Source of the DNA: Peronospora farinosa
Taxonomy: Eukaryota > Oomycota > Peronosporomycetes > Peronosporales > Peronosporaceae
NCBI GenBank assembly: GCA_947646735.1
Contig: CANTFK010000990.1
Location: 62,001 to 126,000, forward strand
Length of the DNA stretch: 64,000 nt
Direction: 5' to 3'
Position 1 is the first letter of the stretch, and each line of letters begins with the position of its first letter. The translations under genes were made by a program, and so were the position numbers. This document shows, piece after piece, positions 11,430-24,310 of this stretch. The notes beneath the pieces are model-generated. The model was not told where the DNA came from. It was given only the letters and a program-made list of their open reading frames with translations, and searched no databases.

Positions 11430-12900
11430 GCGTGCTGAGTTTTACATTCGTTTCATGTCGCCGCTGGTAGTATCTGGCTCGCAGTTTTTCTACCGTTAAA
11501 CGACCAGTACTCTTTTCGAGGTACGCTCCAGAGGTCAACGTGCTAAAAAAACACGGGACGATAATGAGAGCTCGATATTTCGTATAGGACGAGCGATAAA
11601 CTTATCGCTCTCCTGCTGCTGGAGGGAGGCTTGTACTGCACTATTCGATTGAGCTGGTCAAATCCGGCCGCCATGTGCGTCGATGGCATAATATGATGCC
11701 TTCAAATTGGCCATTCTTTCCAAAACGAACCTGTCTGCTAGCGTTAGTATCCGAAACGCTGCGCCGTTGCTGTGCGTATGGCTGGCACGGTGGTCTGATT
11801 TTCTCCTTCACTTTGATACGCGCTTAAATATCCACCACTGTTTCTCCATCGTTCAATCTAGCCGTCGCCCATGCGAACCAAGTACTTCTCTCTAGCTTCA
11901 TCCATCGTGACCTAGACACTCTTTTCTCGTCAAAAGACATGCCCTTTTCTTCCAATAGATCCTGTGAAGGACTACGTTGCGCCGCCGCGTCTCACGGTAC
12001 GTCATCTTCTTGACACATGTCATGCATGGTTTGCTTTTTAGTCCCACATTGCCGCTGTCACCGTCTAACTACCGCGTTATAAGCAAATCTGCTAAGACCC
12101 GCGTGGGCTGCGCTGTCTTAATGAGACGGGACGTTAAACCGGATGTGCAAATGTTCCCGTCCGCTGGTAGTTAAAAAGGACTTGCAATCCTTCGAATAAT
12201 ACCCACTGTAAGAATCGGTCGATCCAACTTTTCATGTCGAATACCCAGTACGCAAAAAAGTCTGACGGGTCCGGGGTCTTGTCGTCTTCCCCACAGGGTC
12301 AATCAGAGTGCATGCATTCCTCCAGGTTAAGAAGTTAATCAAGCTTCTAGGAGAATGATAAAAACTGTGCAACAGTGGCATGGATGCATTTTCGGTTCAT
12401 CTCTCCATGATATCGCGTGATCTCCATTTTTCCGTGGGGTAGCGCTTTATAACTGCGTCGTTCATAGCGACTTTTACATTTCAAAATTTCCGGCTACACA
12501 AAGAGGAACGATACCACCTCTTGTCGATTTTTGGCAGCTACAGAGTGATCCTATAATGCTTCATTCGAAAAACCCATTGTTCCTGAAAGTACGGGATGAC
12601 TGAAATATACAAAATCGAGGTGATTGTTCTCCTCTCCTGATAGGCTCTGCCATTATTTGCACACAAGTGCCGTGAAAAAGCATGCGAACCTGCAGCCTTC
12701 AAGCCGCTTCCAGTGCTTCACTGTCACCGAGCCTAATCAATGGATTGTGTCGTCACTCACCAGACTCTCCACTTGGTCTTTCGACTCCTATCAAGATGTT
12801 AGTGAGTCTATCTTATTGAAGGATAAAGACTCGAGACTTCAGTGCCAGAACTAAAGCAAATAATTGGCTTTCAGTTTGCAGACAAACGCTCGTGACAGAA
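11430..12900. repeat. Non-coding block upstream of the acyl-CoA synthetase, duplicated at 49.5-51.3 kb
   Basis: Segments of this block recur in shuffled order downstream: 11415-12010 matches about 50430-50960, 12240-12350 matches about 51160-51260, 12410-12760 matches about 49588-49900, and 12845-12895 is inverted at about 49967-50015. Short frames inside it are not conserved between copies, so I call no gene. 11118-11429 also holds nothing I can name. Confidence 0.7.
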
Positions 12901-13037
12901 TAACCACTGGCCCATCTCGTGCAGAAGAAACAGTCAGTCAGTTTTATAGTTATCAGCCGACTCGGAGTCGAACGAAAAACGAGACCACGGAGCACGGCGC
13001 TCGGATACAGGGTACATATGTCTCCAATACATATAGT

Positions 13038-13153
13038 GATCAAACCTGTTGAAACTGATAAAAGATCAAACCTGTTGAAACTGATAAATGATTAAAAAAG
13101 GATCACACCTGTTGAAGTTGATGAAATGCTCACACCTGTTAAAGTTAATAAAG
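13038..13153 (+). repeat. Imperfect 26-bp tandem repeats upstream of the acyl-CoA synthetase
   Basis: Four units built on GATCAAACCTGTTGAAACTG start at 13038, 13064, about 13101 and about 13128. The last two have drifted (CACACCTGTT). They end about 105 bases before the ATG at 13259, so they could be promoter elements, but that is inference. Confidence 0.75.
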
Positions 13154-13258
13154 AGGTCTCGTTGACGTCAAAACTTCACGGCCAAAATCAGAAAATCAGT
13201 TTCTAATTTTCAGGTGATTGAAAAGACCTTCACTCTTGTTTTTTTTCACTTTGCAAGC

Positions 13259-15256
13259 ATGGGGTCTGGTTATAGTAGTGCTACACCTATGAGTGAAATT
13301 GATTTTGAATCGTACAAGGGTCTGCGCTACACGAATGCTGTGCCCAATTCGGGGGACGCCATGCACGGACCCACGTATCAAGTGCCTAATACCGTGACTG
13401 TCGATGAAGCGCAGCAGACGCTGTATCATAATTTCTTACGTGGCTGGAGTCGTGAGGGTGGTGCTCGTCCGTGCTATGGCCGTCGTGTGGTCAACCCCAT
13501 TACTGGAAAAAGTGGATCTTTTCAATGGATCACCTATAGTGAAGTCAAGTCACGTATGGACGACTTGGCGTCGGGGTTGACACGCATTTGTGGGTTAAAA
13601 CGTCAAGATAATGTCGGCATCTTTGCGAAAAATCAAATTGAATGGTGTTTAGTGGCACATGCATGTGATCGGATGGCATACGTCGTCGTGCCTCTATATG
13701 ATACACTTGGACCCGATGCAGTGCCCTTTATTGCGAATCACACGGAGCTTCAAGTGTTGTTCTGTGGCATGGATCAGTTTCAGATTGTAATGAAGTGTAG
13801 AGAAGCCTGTCCTAAACTTAAGACAATTGTCCAGTTTGGGCCTGTCACGGACGAACAACGACGTGTAGCCATGGCCAAGAATATTGAGCTTAAAAGCTTG
13901 AGTGACTTGGAACTTATTGGACGAGCAGAGCCGGTGCCGGCGGACCCCCCGCTCCCAACAGACATTTCGACGTTGTGCTATACGTCGGGAACTACTGGAG
14001 ATCCTAAGGGTGTTATCCTATTGCACCGAAACTTTACGATCATTAGCATGTTGGCAGGAGAGAGACTGAGCGTGGATGCGACGGACGTACACTTGTCGTA
14101 CTTGCCATTACCCCATGTGTTTGAACGGGCAGTTATTGGAGCTCTCCTCCAGAACAGCGCGGCTGCTGGATTTTATCAGGGAGATGTGTTGTTCCTGATG
14201 GAGGATCTCGCGGAACTGGCTCCAACACTATTTGTGTCGGTACCGAGACTTTTCAATCGAGTGTACGACAAGATTAGACAGGGTGTTGTAGCTGCAGGAG
14301 GACTGAAGAAACTTATGTTCGACCAGGCGTACGCAAGCAAGCGCGCGGGATTAAGTGCGGGCTACAAGACCCACGCACTGTGGGATGCATTGATCTTTGC
14401 TAAGCTTCGTCAGGTACTAGGAGGACGAGTTCGTATTATTCTATCTGGGTCTGCTCCGCTAAGCGCTGATGTGAAGGAGTTCATGAAGATTGTCTTCTGC
14501 TGCGATGTCGTGGAGGGATATGGACTCAGTGAAACAGCAGCCGGTGTGACACTTGCCTCGGGTGATATGCCATTGGGGCCGCACGTTGGTCCGCCACTCG
14601 TTCGAATGCAAGTGTGTCTCGAAGATGTACCTGAGATGGGATACACTAGCAAAGATAAGCCTCGCCCGCGTGGAGAAGTTCTTACGAAGGGTCCGTTGTT
14701 ATTTGCTGGATACTACAAGCAGCCGGAGAAGACGGCTGAAGTGATTGATGAAAATGGGTGGTTCCACACGGGTGATATTGGTTGCTGGAATGCTGATGGC
14801 ACACTCAGTATTATTGACCGCAAGAAGAACATCTTTAAGCTATCGCAGGGTGAGTATGTCGCTGCTGAGAAAGTTGAGGGAGTTTACCTCAAGAGCAAGT
14901 ACGTTGCCCAGATCTTCATTTATGGTGACTCACTTAAGAGCTCTCTCGTGGCAATTGTGGTGCCCGACCCTGAGATAGCCGAAGCCTGGGGGAACGCGAA
15001 CGGTCTATCAGGCGATCATGCTACCGTAGCGCAGTTAGTTGGCAACAAGGCCTTCAAAAAGGAGGTGCTGGAAGATATGGCGGTGATCGCAAAGGAAGCA
15101 CAACTTCGTGGCTTTGAGTGTGTCAAAGAGGTACACTTCCACCCGGATCCGTTCTCGATGGATGATGGTCTGATAACACCTACCTTTAAGCTGAAACGCC
15201 CGCAACTCAAGGCGCGCTTCCAAGCAGAGATTACGCACATGTACCAGGGTCTCTAA
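13259..15256 (+). CDS. Long-chain acyl-CoA synthetase (ACSL type)
   Basis: 665 residues, single exon, intact. It activates fatty acids with ATP and CoA for lipid synthesis or beta-oxidation. Motifs in order: P-loop-like TSGTTGDPKG (about residues 241-250), LPLPHVFER, GYGLSETAAG (about 421-430), WFHTGDIG (about 501-508) and DRKKNIFKLSQGEYV (about 520-534), the last being the fatty-acyl-CoA synthetase signature. Length is usual for eukaryotic ACSL. I use the second in-frame ATG because MGSGYSS begins there and looks like an N-myristoylation site; an upstream start at 13214 would add 15 residues. It lacks a clear PTS1 (it ends YQGL) and a strong N-terminal membrane anchor, so location is uncertain. 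Fragments of a second copy lie at 46.9 and 48.6-49.3 kb. Confidence 0.95.
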   Translation: MGSGYSSATPMSEIDFESYKGLRYTNAVPNSGDAMHGPTYQVPNTVTVDEAQQTLYHNFLRGWSREGGARPCYGRRVVNPITGKSGSFQWITYSEVKSRMDDLASGLTRICGLKRQDNVGIFAKNQIEWCLVAHACDRMAYVVVPLYDTLGPDAVPFIANHTELQVLFCGMDQFQIVMKCREACPKLKTIVQFGPVTDEQRRVAMAKNIELKSLSDLELIGRAEPVPADPPLPTDISTLCYTSGTTGDPKGVILLHRNFTIISMLAGERLSVDATDVHLSYLPLPHVFERAVIGALLQNSAAAGFYQGDVLFLMEDLAELAPTLFVSVPRLFNRVYDKIRQGVVAAGGLKKLMFDQAYASKRAGLSAGYKTHALWDALIFAKLRQVLGGRVRIILSGSAPLSADVKEFMKIVFCCDVVEGYGLSETAAGVTLASGDMPLGPHVGPPLVRMQVCLEDVPEMGYTSKDKPRPRGEVLTKGPLLFAGYYKQPEKTAEVIDENGWFHTGDIGCWNADGTLSIIDRKKNIFKLSQGEYVAAEKVEGVYLKSKYVAQIFIYGDSLKSSLVAIVVPDPEIAEAWGNANGLSGDHATVAQLVGNKAFKKEVLEDMAVIAKEAQLRGFECVKEVHFHPDPFSMDDGLITPTFKLKRPQLKARFQAEITHMYQGL

Positions 15257-16921
15257 TAACGCAAGTGAGTTCGTAATAAAGGATGTCGAAACGGTGTGGT
15301 CTAATACTTGAAGCAATGTGTTAGGGCCGAGCAGACAACGTTTACAGCACCTAAAATGACTGAATAGGCTTCGTTACAGTTTTAACACTTTAAAACTTCG
15401 AAGTACGTCGTCTTCACCTTGATTATTCTTTGAGCGGCCAGCCATTAGTCGTAAAACACTAAAGTCCACCCTAGGGGTGAACAGACCAAATAGGTGTCTA
15501 TCAAACAAATGATTCTTCGAGAGCAAGTAAGTAGTGTTTGTACAACGCTGGGATCAAGCATTTTCTCCTACGTGCTTGCTCATAAGAAAAAAACCGTGTT
15601 GACAACATGCCACGCTCCGATGTTGTTTTATCGCATCAACAACCTTTCTGATTTCACGTCTGCTTTCTCAACGTCACTTTCAAACATAACCCGCACACTT
15701 TCACCAACCGCAAAAAGCTGTCACCCAGCAATTCTTTGATCTGCTCATAGCACCCCACCCATGTCAATAAATGTGGCTTATACGCCTTCATAGCCTTCAT
15801 CCTTCACCATGACCGAATCGTGGCTATTCAACGTCATGACGTTTAACTCAAAATAGCTATAGACTTTGGTCTATGGAGCAGGCATATCAGAAATGCGCTG
15901 TTCTTCATGGTAGTGAGCTTCTACAGCCATTAGAGCATGTGTAACGTTGAATATATAATTTTAAGCGGACAGTGCGCGCTAGTACCATCACACAAGGTAG
16001 ATTTACTTTTTCCCGAAGCAAAGTTCATTCCAAAGTCCTTGACCATCTCGAGAAAAAGCAAGTGACAATGCTTCTTCAAGCCTTTCAGGTATTCATTTCA
16101 TCGTTCTTCACACGAGTGACCTAAAGACTCCAATGCGCAAGCATACCGGTGAATCTAGCGACAGCGTCAGATGCTAGGAAGAACGCAAAAATCTTATTGA
16201 GACACGATCGACACAATGTCAACGTAATAACTCCTAAAAGCGATCATTAATTTATAAAATAAGCAGCACCTACCGTTATATTGTCGTCAAGAAAATCACG
16301 TTCTTGAAAATGCCTGTATATGCCACAACTTTTAACTCTGCAGCTTTCAGCTTTTAGCTTCCTTTTAACGGTTTGGTCAAACAAGTATTACATAACAGCA
16401 AACGCAAGTTTTATCGTCGCCTGAGGAAACCCATTTGCAATCTGAGGTCGTCAATAAGAGAGACAGACTAGAAGCTCTGCAAGTACAATCACTACATCAG
16501 GAGCAGGGAACGGACTACACACAATTTAAAATTGACAATCGAAAATGTTTCACATGTCCTTTTTACTAAATTAAGTAAAATTTGCTTCACCTATACTGCC
16601 TTTACTGATACCCTGTCGTAGCTGCTAAAAACGTTTTCGTGCTGAGAGGGTCCATGGAGCTGGTGTAAAACTGACTTAGCTGATTGCCTCTATTATAAGA
16701 TACAAATTTTTAATCTCAGCGTTATTCGTTTAAACAGGTTCTGCAGTATACTTTATTACAATTTTTTGCTTTGACAAGACGTCGATAGCGTCCCCGGTGG
16801 CGCTGCGGAGGACCCAGGCTAAGACTGGGTACTTGCAGTTACTTAAGAACGACTTAAACTCAGTCTTGGTCTGCAATATTTACGTAATAAAAAACTCGTA
16901 ACAATGACACTGAAGACGCAA
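15257..16921. other. Gene-free stretch of about 1.7 kb
   Basis: AT-rich with no supportable coding frame. A short minus-strand segment at about 15740-15640 (reading FAVGESVRVMF) could be a scrap of an old gene, but it ends in stops after about 30 codons. Confidence 0.5.
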
Positions 16922-17398
16922 TCATTTAAAGACGCGCTGGACTCGGCACTGGCACTGGACGCAATGGACGTGGTCGTGTAGTATCAGATGGCAACGACGG
17001 CCGTAAAGAATGGAAATTATTATTGTTGGCTCGGAGGCTATTGGAAGAGACGATGTTAGTAATTGTAAGTACTGGCTACTAGTGGAGACGCTGGCTCTGG
17101 TGATGCACCAAGTGGGAGACAAGGACGAGTATGAACATGTGGCCAAGTAACTTGAAAATTAAGATAATGAAGATTAAAAAGGTGAAGGAGCTGCTGGAAG
17201 CTCTCTGCTGGCCATGAGATGGTCCTATTGACGGGCGTTTCGAATTACGACACTCAGGACAGCGGCAGTTACTATCGAAAACAGCGTCGTTTGCATTTGC
17301 GACGGCCACAGATGGATCTACGAGTAACACGGACCCATCATCTTCACGGCTAACAGCAAGTGATCAGGCTGTGCATGTGATGGCATTTTGAGCAGAAT
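16922..17398 (-). pseudogene. Possible remnant of a small membrane protein gene
   Basis: Minus-strand reading gives an ATG at about 17389 (MPSHAQ), then, after a frame change, a segment with paired cysteines (NCRCPEC) and one strong hydrophobic span (FLIFIILIFKLL, about 17185), and a further tail after another frame change. It is divergent from the CABIN1-like gene about 100 bases away. No family recognised; frame breaks suggest decay. It could also be chance. Confidence 0.25.
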
Positions 17399-17496
17399 GC
17401 GCGACGAAAAGACAGGTTTTGTCTTTTAATCAGTGAACGTGGTGGTGAATATATACCTGGTGGGATAATGGACTGGATACGACTTTACCTCCATTA

Positions 17497-20400
17497 ATGT
17501 GGTCAGTGGTTGTATTTAAATTAGAAAGCGAGGCTGAAGTAATTCACAAAGTGTGCATGTGGCTGGAAAAAACATCAAACGGAGACCTGGATGCTACTAT
17601 AGAAGTGACATCCACGCAACGCAGCGTCATTAATGTTGCGGACCACTCGCTTCTTCAAGGTAGTCGCTTCACGGGGAATGGATTATCGCTTGGTGCTCAG
17701 CTATTCTTGCTGGAGCTTCAGTTTGATGTGCTTCTGCAGCAGCTAGTCCGGCGTTGCAAAATAAAAAGACTAGTGGAGATTCAGGTGGCTGAGACCCAAA
17801 AGCTTTTGTGTTCGTTTGGCTGGCTAGAGAACTCTGAGGATGCTTTATGTCGTCCAATAGGAGATGAATTCCTGCGCTTGTTTTGGCTCATGGCGCGCAT
17901 GTATGAACGATGTGGGGAACCTTTGATGGCTCAATACTACTTTACGAAATGCAGAGAGAAACTTGTTGGGTTTAATGAAGACGACGATCAAAGCAACGAT
18001 TGCAAGTTCCGAGTTGATCTAACGAACCAAAAAGCTGACGGTGAAATTACATGAGGAATCTTGGATGAAAATATCAGGATTGCGCTATACCGACGTATGT
18101 GGTAAAGCTCGACGTTTGTTTAAATCTGGGAGAGACCACGATCATGTTGTATCGTTTTTTATTGGGGCACTTCTTCCCCTGTAAGCACGTGCCACGGATG
18201 ACAGACTTTTTTGAACGAGTGTGACGAGGATGAACATTCGGAGCGTGGCGAAAGCACTAATTTATTGAAATGGTGCTACATTCACTTGGACAGAGTCCAA
18301 AATGTTCGGACGAAGACACGACCTTGTTCTTGTTGACGACTCTTTACTATGTGATTGATTTTCTGGATGGCTTGGCTGTATCGAAAGACGTTACTATCAG
18401 GGAAAACTCGCCCGATGAAGCGTGTACAAATGCTCTTGCCGCACTGAATTTCTTGCTAGCCCGGCTCACGCAAAAACAGTCGGAACATCTTACAAACCCT
18501 GACTACAGATTGATGCTGCGTGGTTCGTGCGTGAAATGCTTACAGCGATTAATATGTTTTGCTTTGATTCTCCAAACAATGTTCTATCGATGATACGTGT
18601 TGTGTTGGAAGCTGATAACGACAACACCCATGGATTATGTGATGATAGCTCGCAGTGAATGGTCGGATTGGATGCCATGGCTCGACTATTGTACTTGAGT
18701 CGATCCCTGCCGGGTGAGGAGTACCGAGAGTTGTTGACATTGGTGCCTTATGCAGCTTAGAAAAAACAACCGCGTCTTGATCGCATTCGAGCGATAATTG
18801 TAGAGCTCCTGCGCTTTTTGAATGGAGCCTGTCGCGACCACGGCGAGACTGCTCTGTCATTGCTGCTCCCGAAACGGTCTGCTCTAATGGCATTGTGCAG
18901 CATTTTGGTGAAAGAGAGGCAAAGATTATAGCGCAGCGTGATGGCAAGACACTCAAGACTGCTATCTGGCAATGGGGTCGTCTTATTCTTGCAGTTGTAT
19001 GCAAGTAGTTTTCTACTGAGTACATCGCCGACCCAATTCGTCGAGTTGATACATCTTCTTTACCATAGACTTGGTAAACATGTTATCTGCAGCTTGACGT
19101 ACTTTTCTGACACTGGTTCTGCTGCCGATACACGCAAGACCTCGTGCTTTCTCGAAGCAAGTACAGTGCTATTGAACAAGTATGTGCAAAAGGCAAGCAT
19201 TTGGGACGAAGAAAAACTTACGAAGAAATCGGATAAGGAGAGTAATGAAGAAGCTGATAAGGAAGAGGGCGTGAAAGAAGGGAAGTACCTCTTCCAGATG
19301 GAGGCTTGTCAATGCTATTGCTGTTATACGACGTGCAAATTCTGCCCGGATGCCAAGATCACAAATGAGGGTCCACCTTTGCTTCACTCCAAGATGGTAA
19401 ACTATTTACTAGACATGAGGATGCAATGCGGTTGATTCGCTTTGCTGTGCCGATACTTTTGGCCACAAAGGCGAAAAACAACAGCCAAAAGAAAGAACGA
19501 CATCAGTAGTTATACGCAGTCCGAGAGGCTCTCTCAGGCTCCAGTTTTTCTGCTTTCTTTGCACAACCGGCTGCTGTTTCTCTTTTATAGAAGCGTACTT
19601 GGTTGGCATTAAGAGGTCTGCTGCAGAAGACAACTGCATTGCCGTTGCCATTTGATGCTAATGACACGACGACAGAATTACCAGATAAAATTTGCGTGGG
19701 TCATTCGTGGTATTTGATATATGCAAACTTCAGTCTTGGGCGAGCAAAACGGCGAGGAAACCTGGCGGAGCTAATGGAATTGGAGCAGCATATTCGAAAG
19801 CGAGTGCAGTTTTTGATGAAAGATGTCTTGTACTATCATCCAGATCGAGTTGACTCCTGGGTGTGCTTGGGAAAGACGATGAAGGAATTATATCACGCAG
19901 CTACAGATGCGTTTGCTGCTGTGCTCGGACGGAAGCTCAGAGTTCGAGCATTCCAGTGATATACAACCAAGATACTTGCCATGGGCCCAGAGCGTTCACG
20001 GAAAGAACAAGCTTATAGTAATCTTGACGTGTTTTCATTCCAAAATGTCGTTTTGGAGTGGAACTTATTCAAGAATATGAAAGAGTGGCAAGGTGAAAGT
20101 GTCGATGATAACAAAATGGGTAGCAAGGCCTCGAAGCTGAAGGGTTGTAATGACGAAACGGAAGGGAACGATGCCCGATTCGAAACGCTTCGTAGCCAGG
20201 TTTTGATCGAAGAGTATGCCACGATATATATCGCTCAAGTAATTGACGTATGCCACGATATATATCGCTTAAGTAATTGAGTTTACACGACGATGCTTTG
20301 ATATGGCTGCGCAGTTGGCCGAAGAGGCTATTAAGAAACACAATTTGAAACGACAAAGTAAGCGTGACAACGCTGACAAAAGTGTCGACAAGGAAACAAA

Positions 20401-22025
20401 TACTTTTGACAAAGAGCTGGATGCTTTACAGAACAAGATTATTGAGTGCAACGAAGAGTGTGGTTTGTTGCTGTTTAATGTTTTGCAAGAGTTTAGTTTG
20501 ATGAAGGAGACAAACCTTGCTTTGTTTTCGCACGAGATGTACTCGCGTTTAATAAGCGATACGCCAGCCAATCTTCCGGAGGGGGTGGGCATTTTGCGAA
20601 TCCAAGGAAGATGCTCACGAAGCTCACTTTCGTCTGCAATACATGATTGGCAAAACATTGAGGAAAAGACGTTGGTGTGAACTTCGTAAACACAAATGGT
20701 CTGATCCAGAGGCGCTATCAACGGTTAAAAAGTTGCAGACAGCTATTTTAAGGCGGAGTCAGCTCGTGACGAGGGAGACAGAATACATGCTCTAGTTCAT
20801 GCCTTTTATGCTCTTCAGACATTGCGAATTAAGCTCACAACCAGCGATTTGCCATCAGTGTCGGCGCTGCGCTTGGTTTGTCGTCATGAAGAGGAGAAAG
20901 AAGCAGACGGTGGAGACGGTGATGATGATGAGAGTTTTGACATAGTGTCAACCAAAGAAGTCGATGGACCGACACAGTACTAAGAAAGATGACGATGGAA
21001 TATGCGCTAGCCCAAAAACTGCTGCGGTCCGTGACCTTAAATGAGTCAGCGCTGCCACGAAGGATGGCATTCTCGCACTGTTGGCGGCTGCTGCCAGAAA
21101 CGATTCGATTCGTAAATTGTGTGTCACTCTTGCACGAGGATGGCTTGCCTTGAATATTATTATGGCCCTGGAGTCAATTCCAGACGAAGACCGGTACTTC
21201 CGTCCATCGCGCTACGTACTGGCGCGGATTGTGTATTGGTTGTCGACGTTCTACTCCACACTGGATCTACTTGTGACAGTGTGCTGGCTCTCATGGATGC
21301 TGTGCGAGCTCATCGAGGTGAAGAACAGTTGCAGGGTCCTCTGTCGCAGCAGCAAGGGCACTAAAGAAAAGGGCTCCAGTATTTTCGACAAACGGCGGCC
21401 TCTGATTGTGACAATCTGGTCTCCCGAGACCATTCAGAAGTATGAAGAAATGAATCAGCGGCAAATGAAGTATGATTACTATCGACTCAAGTACTGGCGG
21501 TTTTCATTGTGCTGCTTCAGGAGAATGCAGCGTACGGAAAGTTAAAGGAGGCAGGGTCCTGGGTGCTAGCTTGCAAGGAAGACCACGATGTGATTGATAT
21601 CATGCTTAGTGTCGTGCTTCATGCGCGTCGCGTCCCAGTTTAAAGAGATGTTGGACACATTGGAAGGCGCTGGAGGGATTGGAGGATCAGGAGACGATGC
21701 GAGTACGCAGACGCAGCTGCACGGAGAGAGTCGATCAGTCGATGGACTTTTCAAGCAGTTGGCCAAGACTTACACATACTATCTGGAAGTGTTTCATGCT
21801 CAGCGCCGACTGACACACGCAATCGACGACTACGACTTGTTGCTGAAGAACGCCGAGCTTCCGATGGTAGCAGTTTTCTTCGTAGGGGTATTTAAATACC
21901 CTTTCGAGGTGATGGTGCTGGAGAAAGACGCAGCCATCTTGGACGGAGTTTTCCACGCCAACGTTACTGTCATCAAGGAAGCTCTCCGTCGGGACGACTT
22001 GCGTCTTGATATTTACGACGCGTAA
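17497..22025 (+). pseudogene. Decayed large helical-repeat gene, CABIN1/HIR3-like
   Basis: A row of same-strand open blocks (17497-18054, 18270-18593, 18938-19435, 19603-19959, 19981-20280, 20303-20680, 21081-21545, 21594-22025) reads as one long helical protein broken by stops and frameshifts. The block near 19820-19910 (YYHPDRVDSWVCLGKTMKE) and the TPR-like AQYYFTKCREK near 17930 resemble CABIN1/HIR3, the TPR scaffold of the HIRA histone-chaperone complex. That assignment rests on recall of the family style, not on a search. Some gaps might be introns, but most junctions lack GT-AG pairs that restore frame. A duplicated stretch (CCACGATATATATCGCT) at about 20219-20270 sits within the fifth block. 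Confidence 0.42.
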
Positions 22026-22433
22026 GGTCAAGATGCGTGGAAGGCTTACGCGTGCGCTGCACACTCGTTCTGTGAAGAAAAGTGGCCTGAACATTCAGGC
22101 AAGGAGATAAAAGCTTCAAGAAGTCAACGCGATCAAAAGCTAATGCTGCTGCTGCAGTTACTTTTGTTATTCCCAACACCACTGATGTACGTCAATCAAC
22201 AACGAATGGATGAGTTCATTGGAAAACGGTTAATGCATGCACACTGCTAGTGAATTATTTCAATGGATCTAACTCACTTTTCTTCTTAGCTCTAACATTG
22301 TGCAGTTCATGATCAAGCAACGTGCACCTCATATACAATGAACATAATCTATGTGTAGCCGCCCAAACCAAGATGGAAGAGACTTCCTAAAGAAGGCCAG
22401 TTTTCCTGAACAATGGGTTTCAGTTGACGTAGT

Positions 22434-24310
22434 TATCTGCCTCCTCGTCCCTGCGTGGTGAGCTAACTGCAGATATTCGAAAGCCCATAGACATCCGCTA
22501 TTGCTCTTATCATTTCCATCGCTCAGCCACTGCTTGCTGCCTTTATCTGCCCTTACTGCTGTCGAGTTTGACGACACAACCCAAACTAAATTTTCGGGGG
22601 GTACGACAGAGCGATCATAGGATAGACTATGGTCGCTCTGTCGGACCCCACAAATTTTTGGATCGACTATGGTCGCTCTGTTGTACGCGATGGAAATTCA
22701 GTTCAAGTTGCCATTCGACGACATGACCCGAGCATAGAGAAAATTGCAGACGAAATGTCTCTTACATAGGGTGGCCACTACGCGGTGTATACAGGAGGGC
22801 ACTTTGTACAGACATACGCTCTCCATGCTGCTTACAAATTCAAGTCAAGAACTTTGACACATGTACATTCGAGCAGTTTAATACTATATAGCAGTGACAG
22901 AAATGTCCGATATGAATAACGTTAAGACATTAAACTTGAAGCCGCAAGGAATAATATTTGTTGACTTTTTACTGTGAGGACCACGACATGATCCGACAAG
23001 GACTACGTCAGACATGTTGCAAAATCTAAAAGAATTCCACGGTATATTTCGATTGATATACATGACTCTAAATGCAAAGTCGTACAAGCAAAATTTGCAG
23101 GTTCAGGCAAAATATGGCCCTAGATAGAGAAAAAGGTCAGACACCACCTTTGCCACAGCAAAGAAGGAAGAAATCAAGTAGGCTACAAAGACAAGAGGTA
23201 AGACAGTACAAAGGCCTTTTAATGAACAAGGTGCATGTGAGATTGTTGGTCATATCCGATCACATGCAAGGAACAGGTGGCGCCTTGAAAGAAAGGCCGG
23301 GTACTATACTGGCTGTCTCAGACGGACCAGGCTGGCTAATTTCTTTGATCGGAGCCTCACTCTTCAGGATTTCCTGCCTATTGCTCTCCGTCAAGTTAAC
23401 ACGCTGCCCAGCCTCTTTTTGGCGCACGAAGCAGAGATAAGGCGTCATGATGTAGGACTTTCTGCCCAAGGTAAGAGGACTGGTATGCCGGCTCTTTGGA
23501 GGTCTTTGCTTGGGGATGTAATGTGTCGTCATATTGTTAGAACACAAGTCATGTTTCACCTTCTTAATGAGAATACCATATTGCTTGATGGAAAACACCC
23601 GCTTACTGGAAACGATCGCTCGATCGCTTTGCATGACTGAACTCAGCAAAATAGACTTGGATCTTGAATAGCCCACAAAGAAACGACTAGCTGGCATGCA
23701 GTCTATGTGTATGTGTTAACGACATTACTCCGAACTGGATTTCCATGGGGTACGACAGATCGACCATAGGATAGCCTTGCCAATTGACGACACTGTCCCG
23801 AGCATAGAAGCTTGCAAGTGGAATGTCTCTTACATAGTAAACATTTGGCCATGGTTGTAGACACCACGACCGAGGCTATGTAGATGATCAGCTGATACGG
23901 TCCGGCACTACAAGTGATGCGAACAGCCGCCACCAGTGTTTCCTAGTACTCTATACCTTGGTAAAGTATCAATTACCTGTGAATCCTATCTAATAAAGAT
24001 AAAAAGGCTGTTCTTACGACAACATTACATCAAAACTGGCTGCCTGCACTTGGTCTAGCCGCGTCTTACAAGAATTATCTCAGAGATAGACAATTTTACT
24101 GGTGACTGGCTCTTTACGCATTTTAACAAGGCAGAGAAGGGGAACGACTCAACCCTGCCCGTTGACCAGTGCACATTTGACTCATTTCATTTTCCACTCA
24201 CAAGTGCACAAGTTGAACTCGATGCGTCTCTACTACCCCGTACTCCTTGTTGCGGCGGTCGCAATCGCCAGCACCAACGTTTTAGCTGATGGCGATGGCG
24301 AAGAAAGGAT
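22434..24310 (+). repeat. Effector 5' repeat block, copy R (inverted relative to copy L)
   Basis: Reverse complement of 6020-7860 with small indels, such as a short insertion near 23160 containing a TAG. It runs into the promoter, leader and first 29 codons of effector 2. With copy L it forms an inverted repeat with a 14.6 kb interval. Confidence 0.85.
24181..24195 (+). promoter_or_regulatory. Oomycete Inr/FPR core promoter of effector 2
   Basis: CTCATTTCATTTTCC, identical to the effector 1 site, 26 bases before the ATG at 24222. Confidence 0.6.

Noticed and set aside
15494..15739. 81-codon plus-strand frame
   Set aside because: Low-complexity composition and no conserved context; likely chance.
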